From positions 1-37,006 of the forward strand of contig JAGCWY010000139.1 of the NCBI GenBank assembly GCA_017961625.1: a stretch of 37,006 nt of DNA. Direction: 5' to 3'. Below, piece after piece: positions 25,167 to 33,061 of the stretch; within the stretch, counting starts at the first letter, position 1; every line of letters begins with the position of its first letter. A program made the position numbers and the translations under genes. The notes beneath the pieces are model-generated. The model was not told the origin of the DNA, made no database searches, and saw only the letters and a program-made list of their open reading frames with translations. This stretch comes from Ruminococcus sp. GTDB taxonomy: Bacteria > Bacillota > Clostridia > Oscillospirales > Ruminococcaceae.

Positions 25167-26194
25167 ACGGATATCACGGTGGCAACGACCTCGGACTTGA
25201 TATAGAGCTTGATTTTTCGGCAAATCTAAATCCGCTCGGTATGCCAGAAGCAATTTGCAGAGCGGTGAAAGCTTCTGCCGCCAAATGGGAAATCTATCCC
25301 GATCCACGCTGTCAAAGCCTGCGAGGTAAGCTTTCAGAAAAACTCAATATTCCTTCTGAGAGAATAGTCTGCGGTAACGGCGCTGACGATCTTATCTACC
25401 GCATTGTTTCAGCACTGAGACCTGAGAAGGCTCTTATATGCTCTCCTTCTTTCAGCGAATACAGCAAGGCCCTGTCGGAGATTAAGTGTATCATCAGCGA
25501 GCACTTACTCAGAGTTGAGGACAGCTTTAGGCTTACTAACAGCATAATTGATAAAATACCCGGAATGGATATTGTTATACTTGCTTCTCCAAACAATCCT
25601 ACAGGCTTGATTATTGAACCAGAGCTTCTTGAAAGGATAGCCAGGGAATGTCTGCAAAAAGAGACTTATTTTCTGTGTGATGAGAGCTTTATAGGCTTTT
25701 CTGGGAACAGCAGAGAATTGACCGCTCTGAACTGCATGAATGAAAAAGTTATTGTTCTGCGGTCCTTTACAAAGCTTTTTGCAATTGCAGGTCTACGACT
25801 CGGATATGCTGTCTGTGGCAGTATTGAGATGGCTGAGCGTATAGCGGATACCGGTCAGTATTGGAGCGTTTCCACTCCTGCTCAGGAAGCCGGTGAAGCG
25901 GCACTTGACGAGGAAGAATATATAAGGCATACAGTAGAATTAATAAAGGAAGAACGGGAATACCTTGCGGTTGAACTTGCAAGTATGGGGGTAAAAGTAT
26001 TCCCATCCGATGTAAATTTTATTTTGTTTAAGGCTTGCAGTGAGCTTGGCGAGCTGCTTCTTAAAGAAAAGATATTGATACGGAGCTGTGCGGATTACAG
26101 GGGGCTTGGTGATGATTATTTCCGTACAGCTGTACGTACAAAAAGAGAAAATATGCAGCTTGTTACTGCAATTAGGAGGATATTGAATGGCTAA
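25160..26194 (+). CDS. cobD: L-threonine-O-3-phosphate decarboxylase CobD (PLP-dependent)
   Basis: The 344-aa class I/II aminotransferase-fold enzyme probably decarboxylates threonine phosphate to (R)-1-amino-2-propanol phosphate. The start HGGNDLGLDIELDFSANLNP is typical of CobD and separates it from histidinol-phosphate aminotransferase. ASPNNPTGLI and the PLP lysine Lys205 in SFTKLFAIAGLRLGY are present. It overlaps cbiB by 7 bases and cbiP by 8. A HisC role is possible from fold alone but unlikely in this context. Confidence 0.92.
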   Translation: MLNGYHGGNDLGLDIELDFSANLNPLGMPEAICRAVKASAAKWEIYPDPRCQSLRGKLSEKLNIPSERIVCGNGADDLIYRIVSALRPEKALICSPSFSEYSKALSEIKCIISEHLLRVEDSFRLTNSIIDKIPGMDIVILASPNNPTGLIIEPELLERIARECLQKETYFLCDESFIGFSGNSRELTALNCMNEKVIVLRSFTKLFAIAGLRLGYAVCGSIEMAERIADTGQYWSVSTPAQEAGEAALDEEEYIRHTVELIKEEREYLAVELASMGVKVFPSDVNFILFKACSELGELLLKEKILIRSCADYRGLGDDYFRTAVRTKRENMQLVTAIRRILNG

Positions 26195-27653
26195 GGCTAT
26201 TATGATACAGGGGACTATGTCCAATGCGGGAAAGAGCTTTTTCGCGGCTGCGCTTTGTCGTATATTTAAACAGGACGGTTACAGCTGCGCACCATTTAAA
26301 TCTCAGAATATGGCACTGAATTCTTATATTACCGCAGAGGGCTGTGAGATAGGCAGAGCTCAGGCTATGCAGGCTGAGGCAGCAGGTATAGAACCGTCAG
26401 TGTTAATGAATCCAGTGCTTCTTAAGCCGACGACAAATATGGGTTCACAGATAATAGTGAACGGCAGGGCAGTGGGCAACATGACTGCAAGGGAGTATTT
26501 CAGAAGAAAATCAGAACTTATACCTAAAATAAAGGAAGCTTATGAGGAGCTTTCTGGAAAGCATGATATAATTGTTATCGAGGGAGCTGGAAGTCCAGTT
26601 GAACTGAATCTAAAGTCTGATGATATAGTGAATATGGGCATGGCAAAAATAGCAAAAGCTCCAGTCCTACTTGTTGGAGATATCGATAGAGGAGGCATTT
26701 TTGCTCAGCTTCTCGGTACTCTCGGACTGTTGGAGCCTGACGAGTTTAGTATGGTAAAGGGGCTTGTTGTAAACAAGTTCCGCGGTGATATATCCTTATT
26801 TGACAGCGGAAAGGATATACTTTTTAAGCGTGGCGGCAAGCCTGTCTTGGGAGTAGTACCTCAACTTGACTGCGATATTGAGGATGAAGACAGCCTTTCA
26901 TCGAAGCTGGAGGGCACATCTGTCGGACTTATAGATATTGCTGTTATAAAGCTTCCGAAGATTTCAAACTTTACAGATTATGATGTTTTCTTACAGTATG
27001 ATGGAGTATCGGTACGATATGTCACAAAGTATGAGGAACTAGATAATCCAGATATGATAATAATACCAGGAACAAAAAGTACTATCTGCGATATGAAATG
27101 GCTACGTGAAAGCGGCATGGAGGCGGTTATAAAAAGGAGTGCAGCAAATGGTGTTCCTGTATTCGGTATATGCGGAGGATACCAGATGCTTGGTGAAACA
27201 ATAGCCGACCCTCTTGACACCGAATGTGGAGGAAGCATTAGCGGAATGGGACTGCTAAGGTGTAGGACTGTTTTCATGGGTGAAAAGAGGCAGACTCAGA
27301 CCAGAGGCAGGTTTAGGAATATAGGTGGCTTTTTCAGCTGCCTAAGCGGCGCAGAGTTCAGCGGCTATGAGATACACATGGGAAGCACTGACAGCGGAGA
27401 ACGTCCAATGCTTGACTGCGGAGGCGCATATTCCGGCAACGTTTACGGTTGCTATATACACGGTCTCTTTGACAGCTCTGAGGTTTCTGAGCGTATAGTG
27501 AAAAGACTTTATGAAAACAAAGGGATAACCTACCGCGGTGGAGTAGTTGATCGCGGCGCTTACAAGGAATGTCAGTATGATATGCTTGCCGATGGAGTAC
27601 GCCGTAATATAGATACTGAGTTGCTTTACAGGATCGTTGAGGAGGGTATTTGA
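26187..27653 (+). CDS. cbiP: Cobyric acid synthase CbiP
   Basis: The 488-aa glutamine-dependent amidotransferase adds the b, d, e and g amides. The N-terminal synthetase domain starts IQGTMSNAGKSFFAAALCRI and includes the CbiP marks FKSQNMALNSY and LKPTTNMGSQ. LVGDIDRGGIFAQL is also characteristic. The C-terminal glutamine amidotransferase domain has the nucleophile Cys329 in FGICGGYQMLG. AGGAGGA lies 6 bases before the ATG. It overlaps the last codons of cobD. Confidence 0.97.
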   Translation: MAKAIMIQGTMSNAGKSFFAAALCRIFKQDGYSCAPFKSQNMALNSYITAEGCEIGRAQAMQAEAAGIEPSVLMNPVLLKPTTNMGSQIIVNGRAVGNMTAREYFRRKSELIPKIKEAYEELSGKHDIIVIEGAGSPVELNLKSDDIVNMGMAKIAKAPVLLVGDIDRGGIFAQLLGTLGLLEPDEFSMVKGLVVNKFRGDISLFDSGKDILFKRGGKPVLGVVPQLDCDIEDEDSLSSKLEGTSVGLIDIAVIKLPKISNFTDYDVFLQYDGVSVRYVTKYEELDNPDMIIIPGTKSTICDMKWLRESGMEAVIKRSAANGVPVFGICGGYQMLGETIADPLDTECGGSISGMGLLRCRTVFMGEKRQTQTRGRFRNIGGFFSCLSGAEFSGYEIHMGSTDSGERPMLDCGGAYSGNVYGCYIHGLFDSSEVSERIVKRLYENKGITYRGGVVDRGAYKECQYDMLADGVRRNIDTELLYRIVEEGI

Positions 27654-28288
27654 TGGAGCTTGAATATGTTCTTCCAAAGGATATAGAACACCGCAGCTTT
27701 GAGATAATTGAGGCTGAGTTGGGAGATAGGAAGTTGCCTGAGGAGATAAAGCCAATAGTTATGCGTGCTATACATACCACTGCGGATTTTGACTACTACG
27801 ACAATATGTACTTTTCAGAAAACGCTGTGCAGAAAGCTCTTGCAGCGATAAGGGAAGGAGCAGTATTCGTTACTGATACTAATATGGCAAAGGCAGGGAT
27901 AAATAAAGCAGCCCTTGCAAGGCACGGCTGTACTGTGGAGTGCTTTATGGCTGACAGCGACATTTCGATTGCTGCCAAGGAAAATGGCACCACAAGAGCC
28001 GCAGCCTCTGTTGACAAGGCTTCTCTTCTCGGAAAGCCTGTGATATACGCAGCAGGCAATGCACCGACGGCTCTTGTGAGACTGTGCGAGCATATTGCAA
28101 GCGGAACTTTTATCCCGAGATTGGTTGTAGGAGTTCCTGTGGGATTTGTAAACGTAGTTCAGTCAAAGGAAATGCTGATAAAGAGCGGTATTCCCTGTAT
28201 CGTTGCACGTGGCAGAAAAGGTGGTAGTAATGTTGCTGCTGCTATTTGCAATGCTCTTTTATATATGGCTGACGAAAAAAATACCTGA
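27653..28288 (+). CDS. cbiC: Cobalt-precorrin-8 methylmutase CbiC
   Basis: The 211-aa enzyme moves the C11 methyl group to C12, giving cobyrinate. The catalytic His41 is in RAIHTTADFDY, and the family stretch GNAPTALVRLCEHI and VGVPVGFVNVVQSKE follow. I place the start at ATG 27653, with GGAGGG (27641-27646) 6 bases upstream, rather than at the TTG three bases earlier. The ATG overlaps the cbiP stop (TGATG). It is the last gene of the run, five bases before the terminator hairpin. Confidence 0.96.
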   Translation: MELEYVLPKDIEHRSFEIIEAELGDRKLPEEIKPIVMRAIHTTADFDYYDNMYFSENAVQKALAAIREGAVFVTDTNMAKAGINKAALARHGCTVECFMADSDISIAAKENGTTRAAASVDKASLLGKPVIYAAGNAPTALVRLCEHIASGTFIPRLVVGVPVGFVNVVQSKEMLIKSGIPCIVARGRKGGSNVAAAICNALLYMADEKNT

Positions 28289-28292
28289 AAGG

Positions 28293-28321
28293 AGCTGTGC
28301 AATGCGCAGCTTTTTCTTTTT
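28293..28321 (+). terminator. Rho-independent terminator of the cobalamin gene run
   Basis: AGCTGTGC (28293-28300) pairs with GCGCAGCT (28304-28311), with one G-U pair and a 3-base loop, then TTTTCTTTTTG follows. It lies 5 bases after cbiC and separates the run from the spoIIE promoter. Confidence 0.88.
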
Positions 28322-28350
28322 GTTGCAGGATAAGTCATTAAGCGTAATTT

Positions 28351-28397
28351 TTCGACAGTGTAGAATGACATTTTTTTCACCTCGATTGTGATATAAT
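28351..28397 (+). promoter_or_regulatory. spoIIE promoter region: Spo0A box and long-spacer sigma-A-like promoter
   Basis: TTCGACA (28351-28357) is the exact complement of the Spo0A box TGNCGAA. Eight to thirteen bases further, ATGACA (28365-28370) resembles a -35 and is followed after 21 bases by TATAAT (28392-28397), itself extended by TGTGA. In Bacillus subtilis, Spo0A-activated promoters such as spoIIE and spoIIG use sigma A with 21-22 base spacers; the layout here is the same. Binding is inferred, not shown. Confidence 0.65.
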
Positions 28398-28427
28398 AGC
28401 TTGTATATTTTTGTGAGGTGATGACGA

Positions 28428-30662
28428 ATGTTAAAAATAAAGGATTTGGCCGTAATGAAATATGCAGCTCCGGTTTTAAGCTTTGCAGCAGCTGCAGTTA
28501 CAGGCTTTTTGCTTACAGGTACAAGAGTTGCAGGTATCTCGTCCTTTGCGGATATTTCACTTTCGGGAGCGGTTGATCTTCCGTATTCTGCAGCAGTTTT
28601 TACTGGTAGCCTGATACGCAGTATTATTGGTGGTGACATAGGACATAATATAGTTAAGTTATCTGCTCTTGCTATGATAATGATAATCAAGATGTTTCTT
28701 GAACCGAAAAATGATCCGAAACTCTGCGGCATTAATACGGCTGTCAGCATTTTTGTTTCCGGAACAGCTATATCTGCTGTTATAGGTGAGCTTATGTACA
28801 AGCTTCTATTCTACGGATTTTACAGTTCACTTGCGGGCTTTACAGCTTATTCTGCAGCGAAACTCATACTCAGTATAAGGCGCCAGCATTCGATAAGTAT
28901 AACTGGAATGAACGGTTTTTCCTGCGCTGTAGTATACATAATGCTTATAGCCTCGCTTTCAGCTGTAAAGCTTCCGATGCTCAATGCAGGAATTATCATA
29001 TCAGCTGCTGTAACCCTTATGGGAGCGTATTTCTACCGGAATAACGGAGGAGTATTTGCAGGTGCTCTTTCAGTATGTGGAGCTTTTCTATCTTCTTCGT
29101 CAGTAGGATTGAATATAGTAATGCTTCCAGCAGCTGGATTACTAACAGGATATCTTTATAAACAGAAAAGTCATATTGCTGCTGCAGGATTTGTTGGGAT
29201 AAATTTTGTAATGACAGTACTTACCGGAATGTCAGTAAGAGGTGCAGAGAATATGATAGCTATTATATTCGGAGTTGTATTATTTATACCAATCGCAAGT
29301 GTATTCTCTGACAAATGGATTCGTACCGGACGCGAGAGTGCAGAGGCTCTTCCAGATATGATAAGCACAAGAATGAGTTTCCTTTCAGATACTGTAAGGG
29401 AGCTTAGAACTGAGTCTGAGCGAATATCTGATATGCTTTCAGACAAAAGTGATATAAGTCGTGAGATAGAAGAAAATTCTGAGCAGGTATGTTCATTGTG
29501 CTACCGCCGTCCCTTTTGCTGGAAATCGGACAGAGGAAATACATACCGTGGTTTTTCACGGCTCGCAGAGATGACCGAATTTGCCTCCGAGAGCTTTCCT
29601 GTTGAACTTACGGAATGCCTTCGCAAGGGAGAGCTTATGGATGCATTTGCAAGGAGCGCAAGGGAAAAAGCTTCAGCAAAGCTCATGGAGATGAGATTTT
29701 CGGAGAGCAGAGAAATGCTGCATGAACAGCTTAGGATAACCGAGGAGCTGATACGTTCTGCCGGTGAAAGGCTTGATGTGCGTTATTCAGAAAATGTGAG
29801 CCGTATCATAAAGCATAAGCTTGAAAAATTTGGTATAGCTACCGAAAATGTAATTGCCTGCTACAATAGCAGGAGTAGACTTCTCGCAGAGATATATTTT
29901 AGTGCCGAGGAGGCAACTGAGAGCAGTACAAGGATATGCGATCTTATTTCCGATGAGCTTCATATTCCACTTGAAAGTACCGAGCCAGTACGTTCAGGAA
30001 AAGAGATAAGGATACGTGTTTATGAAAAGCCAGAATATAAAATGGAAGTATATGCTGTTTCGGCTGGAGCGGATAATTCAGGGGATAATGGAGATACTCA
30101 TACAGTATTCTTTGACGGTAGAGAAGCGGGCTATGCAGTTCTTTCGGACGGAATGGGAACAGGCAGGGCTGCTTCTATAGAATCACGTATGGTCGTGGGA
30201 CTTTTTCGTAGACTTGTCACAGGAGGAGTAGGCTTTTCCTCAGCGGTTAAGCTGGTAAATTCCGTAATGGTTACCAAATCATGGGAGGAAAGTTTTGCTA
30301 CTCTCGACGCAGTACGCATAGATCTTGACGAGTGTACTCTCACTGTTATAAAATCCGGAGCTGCGGCCACACTAATACGGCATCACGGAAACGTACTGAA
30401 AATAACTTCCCCCACTTTCCCAATAGGTATATACGAGACCTCGGAGGTATTTGTAAGGAACTGTGAATTTGAAGAAGGGGATATTGTAATAATGTTCTCT
30501 GATGGAATCTCGGAGAATGCATATCCCTTTATCAAAGAACTGCTTCTCGGCGGAGACGACATTAAACATATTGTTGACGAAATAAGCCGTAAGGCGCAGG
30601 TGTTCAATCCTTCAATACACTCTGATGACGTTACTGTCATCGGAGTGAGAGTAACGAGGTGA
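28428..30662 (+). CDS. spoIIE: Stage II sporulation protein E (SpoIIE), membrane PP2C-type phosphatase
   Basis: The 744-aa protein has an N-terminal half with about ten hydrophobic helices (to ~residue 300). A central cytoplasmic regulatory region follows, with a Cys cluster, Cys355-x2-Cys358-x5-Cys364-Trp, typical of SpoIIE. The C-terminal PP2C phosphatase domain keeps the metal-binding DGMGTG (Asp574), SDGISE (Asp692) and SDDVTV (Asp733/734). In spore formers it dephosphorylates the anti-anti-sigma factor SpoIIAA to switch on sigma F in the forespore and helps form the polar septum. All parts appear intact. GTGAGGTG lies about 7 bases before the ATG. It stands alone between a terminator and a 248-base gap. 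Confidence 0.93.
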   Translation: MLKIKDLAVMKYAAPVLSFAAAAVTGFLLTGTRVAGISSFADISLSGAVDLPYSAAVFTGSLIRSIIGGDIGHNIVKLSALAMIMIIKMFLEPKNDPKLCGINTAVSIFVSGTAISAVIGELMYKLLFYGFYSSLAGFTAYSAAKLILSIRRQHSISITGMNGFSCAVVYIMLIASLSAVKLPMLNAGIIISAAVTLMGAYFYRNNGGVFAGALSVCGAFLSSSSVGLNIVMLPAAGLLTGYLYKQKSHIAAAGFVGINFVMTVLTGMSVRGAENMIAIIFGVVLFIPIASVFSDKWIRTGRESAEALPDMISTRMSFLSDTVRELRTESERISDMLSDKSDISREIEENSEQVCSLCYRRPFCWKSDRGNTYRGFSRLAEMTEFASESFPVELTECLRKGELMDAFARSAREKASAKLMEMRFSESREMLHEQLRITEELIRSAGERLDVRYSENVSRIIKHKLEKFGIATENVIACYNSRSRLLAEIYFSAEEATESSTRICDLISDELHIPLESTEPVRSGKEIRIRVYEKPEYKMEVYAVSAGADNSGDNGDTHTVFFDGREAGYAVLSDGMGTGRAASIESRMVVGLFRRLVTGGVGFSSAVKLVNSVMVTKSWEESFATLDAVRIDLDECTLTVIKSGAAATLIRHHGNVLKITSPTFPIGIYETSEVFVRNCEFEEGDIVIMFSDGISENAYPFIKELLLGGDDIKHIVDEISRKAQVFNPSIHSDDVTVIGVRVTR

Positions 30663-30856
30663 CGGTGAAAAGTAGTACTTATGTGAACAAAATATTAACT
30701 CAAAAGGGAAGTTTCGTCATAAAAATAAATGCTTTTGCTGTGCATATTTAATAAAGCTCTCTAAGAAAAACTAAGAATGAATCTGTCAAATTGCACTAAT
30801 TGGGCAGGCGAATATTAGCATAACGTCTGAATTTTTCTCATTATCACCAAAAAAGC

Positions 30857-30903
30857 TTGAATAATTCTGCTGATTCTGATAAAATGTATTATAGCAAAGG
30901 AGG
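30857..30903 (+). promoter_or_regulatory. Promoter and ribosome binding site of the glycogen operon
   Basis: TTGAAT (30857-30862) and TAAAAT (30880-30885) are 17 bases apart, and the -10 is extended by TGA. AAAGGAGG (30896-30903) lies 7 bases before the glgB ATG. The leader would be only about 20 bases. The rest of the 248-base gap (30663-30856) is A/T-rich; I see no gene or hairpin terminator for spoIIE in it. Confidence 0.8.
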
Positions 30904-30910
30904 CTGAATT

Positions 30911-33025
30911 ATGTCTGTTAACAACAATAATAATCCGAATGATTTTCCGCTGTACCTTTTTTATCAGGGTAAGAACTACGAAGCGTATAAATTTTTTGGT
31001 GTACATTCTGCAAAAAAAGGAAGAAGCAAGGTTTTTATTTTCAGAGTTTGGGCTCCTGACGCTATAAGTGTTTCTGTTGTCGGAGATTTCAACAACTGGA
31101 ACAGAAAAAAGAATCCGATGACTATGATAGCCGATGGTATTTGGGAGACTGAGATACCTAAGCTTAAACAGTATGATGCTTATAAATTCTGTATCGAAAC
31201 CAGAGATGGCAGGATACTTATGAAGGCAGATCCCTATGCTGCTCATTTTGAGACTCGTCCGGGAACTGCCTCTAAAATATATGAGAGCTCATATAAATGG
31301 AGCGACAGCAAGTGGTTTGAAAACAAGAACAAAGTGAGCATATATAAAAGTCCTGTGAATATATACGAGGTGCATCTCGGCTCGTGGAAAAACTACGGCG
31401 AGGACCTATTTCTCGATTATATTTCCTTTGCTAAGCAAATCATACCGTATCTTAAAAAGATGTCTTATACTCATGTAGAATTCATGCCTTTGACCGAGTA
31501 TCCTTACGACGGTTCGTGGGGATATCAGGTGACTGGATATTTCGCACCTACTTCGAGATACGGAACGCCAGATGATTTGAGGAAAATGATAGATATGTTC
31601 CACGAAGCAGGGATAGGCGTTATCTTTGATTGGGTGCCGGCACATTTCCCAAAGGACGAATCTGGTCTATATGAGTTCGACGGAAGTTGCTGCTATGAAT
31701 ATGCGGACGACCGAAAAAAGGAGCACAAAGCATGGGGAACGAGAGTATTCGATTTCGGCAAGGCTGAAGTATGCTCCTTCCTTATTTCAAGCGCTAACTA
31801 CTGGTTTGACGAGTTCCATATCGACGGCCTCAGAGTGGACGCAGTAGCGTCAATGCTCTATCTTGATTATGACAGACGTGATGGCGAATGGGCTCCTAAT
31901 CTCTATGGCGGAAATGAGAACCTTGAGGCTGTAGAATTTTTGAAACATCTGAATGAAGCAGTATTCCTCAAGCACCCCGATGCTCTTATGATAGCGGAGG
32001 AATCAACGGCATGGCCTCTTGTTACAAAGCCTACCGATATTGGAGGACTTGGGTTCAACTTTAAGTGGAACATGGGCTGGATGAACGATATGCTCAGTTA
32101 TATGTCACTTGATCCTATCTATCGTGCATTCAACCACGACAAGCTGACGTTCTCTTTCTTCTATGCATTCTCGGAGAACTATATCCTTCCTATCTCCCAT
32201 GACGAGGTAGTACACGGAAAGTGTTCCATGATTAATAAAATGCCAGGTGAGCACGAACAGAAATTTGCTTCTTACCGTGCCTTCCTTGCGTACATGATGG
32301 CTCACCCCGGCAAGAAGCTACTCTTTATGGGACAGGAGTTCGCCCAGGTTAACGAGTGGAACTACAAGGCTCAGCTTGATTGGAACCTGCTGAACTTTGA
32401 CTCACATAAGATAATGCAGAAGTTCTCGGAGAAGCTTAACAAGTTCTATATTGATAACCCTCCTCTCTGGCAGGATGACGATTCATGGAATGGCTTTGGT
32501 TGGATATCTAATGACGATTACAAACAGAGTATAATTTCGTTCAGACGTATCGATGACAGCGGCGAAGAGATAATTGCGGTCTGCAACTTCGTTCCTGTTG
32601 AGCGCAAGAATTACAGGATCGGAGTTCCACACAAGGGAAGATATAAGCTTGTATTCAATACAGACTCTGCCGAGTTCGGCGGCTCGAATGTGACCGAGAC
32701 CTCTTTCAAATCGGACAGCGTTCCTATGCACGGTCACGATAACAGTATAACAATGACACTTGCACCTCTTTCTGTGATATATCTAAGATATGTCCCAGTT
32801 AAAAAGAGAGAGGCAAAGCCAAAGCAGACAAAGTCAGTAACCTCAGCCAAGAAGACGGCTACGGCATTAAAAAACACCGTTTCGACAGCAAAAAAGACGA
32901 CTTCAACAGTAAAAAAAGTAGCTTCAACTGCAAAAAAAATAGATGTAAAGCCTAAAAAGACAGTTTCACGCGAAGCAGACAAAAAGACTAAAACTACGGC
33001 AAAGAAAAAGACTTCTTTAAAGTAA
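30911..33025 (+). CDS. glgB: 1,4-alpha-glucan branching enzyme GlgB with a basic C-terminal tail
   Basis: The 704-aa GH13 enzyme creates alpha-1,6 branches in glycogen. An N-terminal CBM48 domain (~30-120, with FRVWAPDAISVSVVGDFNNW) precedes the catalytic barrel. The triad is Asp310 (GLRVDAVASM), Glu363 (IAEESTAWP) and Asp431 (SHDEVVHG); DWVPAHFPKDE is also present. A C-terminal beta domain ends near residue 632. The last ~70 residues are an added Lys/Thr/Ser/Ala tail with three 7-residue repeats (TVSTAKK, TTSTVKK, VASTAKK), not part of usual GlgB. It is the first gene of the glycogen operon; glgC starts 36 bases downstream. Confidence 0.96.
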   Translation: MSVNNNNNPNDFPLYLFYQGKNYEAYKFFGVHSAKKGRSKVFIFRVWAPDAISVSVVGDFNNWNRKKNPMTMIADGIWETEIPKLKQYDAYKFCIETRDGRILMKADPYAAHFETRPGTASKIYESSYKWSDSKWFENKNKVSIYKSPVNIYEVHLGSWKNYGEDLFLDYISFAKQIIPYLKKMSYTHVEFMPLTEYPYDGSWGYQVTGYFAPTSRYGTPDDLRKMIDMFHEAGIGVIFDWVPAHFPKDESGLYEFDGSCCYEYADDRKKEHKAWGTRVFDFGKAEVCSFLISSANYWFDEFHIDGLRVDAVASMLYLDYDRRDGEWAPNLYGGNENLEAVEFLKHLNEAVFLKHPDALMIAEESTAWPLVTKPTDIGGLGFNFKWNMGWMNDMLSYMSLDPIYRAFNHDKLTFSFFYAFSENYILPISHDEVVHGKCSMINKMPGEHEQKFASYRAFLAYMMAHPGKKLLFMGQEFAQVNEWNYKAQLDWNLLNFDSHKIMQKFSEKLNKFYIDNPPLWQDDDSWNGFGWISNDDYKQSIISFRRIDDSGEEIIAVCNFVPVERKNYRIGVPHKGRYKLVFNTDSAEFGGSNVTETSFKSDSVPMHGHDNSITMTLAPLSVIYLRYVPVKKREAKPKQTKSVTSAKKTATALKNTVSTAKKTTSTVKKVASTAKKIDVKPKKTVSREADKKTKTTAKKKTSLK
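32876..32938 (+). repeat. Three tandem 21-bp repeats in the glgB tail
   Basis: Units at 32876-32896, 32897-32917 and 32918-32938 each encode a 7-residue S-T-x-K-K-type repeat and end in A-runs of six or seven. The last unit runs into an A8 tract. Both unit number and A-tract length could change by slippage; the former keeps the frame, the latter would cut the tail short. Confidence 0.8.
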
Positions 33026-33061
33026 TTACAACATACATTAAAACGTATTGGAGGAATAACA

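Noticed and set aside
28203..28391. Open frame of 62 codons with AAGGAG before an internal ATG at 28302
   Set aside because: It runs through the cbiC end, the terminator hairpin and the spoIIE promoter; the purine motif is part of the terminator stem.
30663..30856. Possible small RNA or second promoter (TTGCAC/TATTAG, 16-base spacer at 30791-30818) in the spoIIE-glgB gap
   Set aside because: The boxes match poorly, and there is no terminator or conserved structure to support an RNA.
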